NCBI GenBank assembly: GCA_013824905.1
Contig: PNOO01000183.1
Coordinates: 1-5,192 of the forward strand
Length of the DNA stretch: 5,192 nucleotides
From: Syntrophus sp. (in: bacteria)
GTDB lineage: Bacteria > Desulfobacterota > Syntrophia > Syntrophales > UBA5619
Direction of reading: 5' to 3'
The notes under the pieces are model-generated. The model saw nothing but the letters and a program-made list of their open reading frames with translations, did not search any database and had not been told where the DNA came from. Positions within the stretch are counted from its first letter, which is position 1. Each line of letters starts with the position of its first letter. Both the position numbers and the translations under genes were made by a program. Below are positions 5,032 to 5,192 of this stretch, in pieces.

Positions 5032-5192
5032 TCAAACTTCGTTTGAAAAAAATGCCTCTATTCTCTCCAGGCAGCGATCCCTGCGGGATTTCTCAGCAAT
5101 ATAGATAGCCCGGAACTGTTCTACCGCCTCGTCCAATTTTTCGTTGAAAATAATGTAATCATACCAGCCCGCTTCACGAATTTCATCCAGAG
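5032..5192 (-). CDS. gmk: Guanylate kinase, C-terminal fragment
   Basis: Only the last 52 residues and the stop codon (TGA, 5034-5032) are present, and the rest lies beyond the window. Gmk phosphorylates GMP or dGMP to the diphosphate using ATP, and full-length proteins have about 200 residues. The visible part reads ...EAGWYDYIIFNEKLDEAVEQ, which matches the conserved YDY-I-N strand near the C-terminus, followed by an amphipathic helix (FRAIYIAEKSRRDR) and the end FFSNEV. The P-loop and GMP-binding region are not visible, so the call rests on this C-terminal pattern and on the adjacent rpoZ, its usual partner. Reading continues in the same direction as rpoZ, pyrF, rlmB and pilC. Confidence 0.88.
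   Translation of the reverse strand, partial: LDEIREAGWYDYIIFNEKLDEAVEQFRAIYIAEKSRRDRCLERIEAFFSNEV

Overview
The window looks like ordinary chromosome from a Gram-negative bacterium, most likely a deltaproteobacterium (Desulfobacterota). This rests on gene order and protein character (rpmG-tRNA-Trp-secE, gmk-rpoZ-pyrF-rlmB, a DUF1178 protein, a PilC with its C-terminal GEATGALD block), not on any database search. Nearly everything is on the minus strand, so transcription runs from high to low coordinates. Only one tRNA-Pro reads on the plus strand.

Right block (5192 to 1952, minus): the 3' end of gmk, then rpoZ, pyrF, rlmB and a type IV pilus inner-membrane gene, pilC. From rpoZ onward the genes are tightly packed: rpoZ and pyrF overlap, pyrF and rlmB are 17 nt apart, and rlmB and pilC are 2 nt apart. 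This looks like one transcription unit that joins nucleotide metabolism (GMP kinase, UMP synthesis), the RNA polymerase omega subunit, 23S rRNA 2'-O-methylation and, unusually, a lone pilus assembly gene.

Middle (1951 to 1490): a roughly 136-bp nested inverted-repeat element of MITE or dispersed-repeat type lies between the 3' end of pilC and the convergent tRNA-Pro(CGG). A short gene-free stretch follows.

Left block (1489 to 1, minus): a DUF1178 zinc-ribbon-like gene is followed by a good sigma-70 promoter with an AT-rich upstream tract. The promoter drives tRNA-Thr(TGT), tRNA-Tyr(GTA), tRNA-Gly(TCC), tRNA-Thr(GGT), rpmG (L33), tRNA-Trp(CCA) and the start of secE. This is the classical thrU-tyrU-glyT-thrT-tufB / secE-nusG translation cluster, but the EF-Tu gene expected after tRNA-Thr(GGT) is missing: rpmG begins 21 nt after that tRNA.

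I see no sign of a new defence system, CRISPR array, phage or complete insertion sequence. The points worth a second look are the missing tuf, the nested palindromic repeat and the pilC tail on a housekeeping operon.
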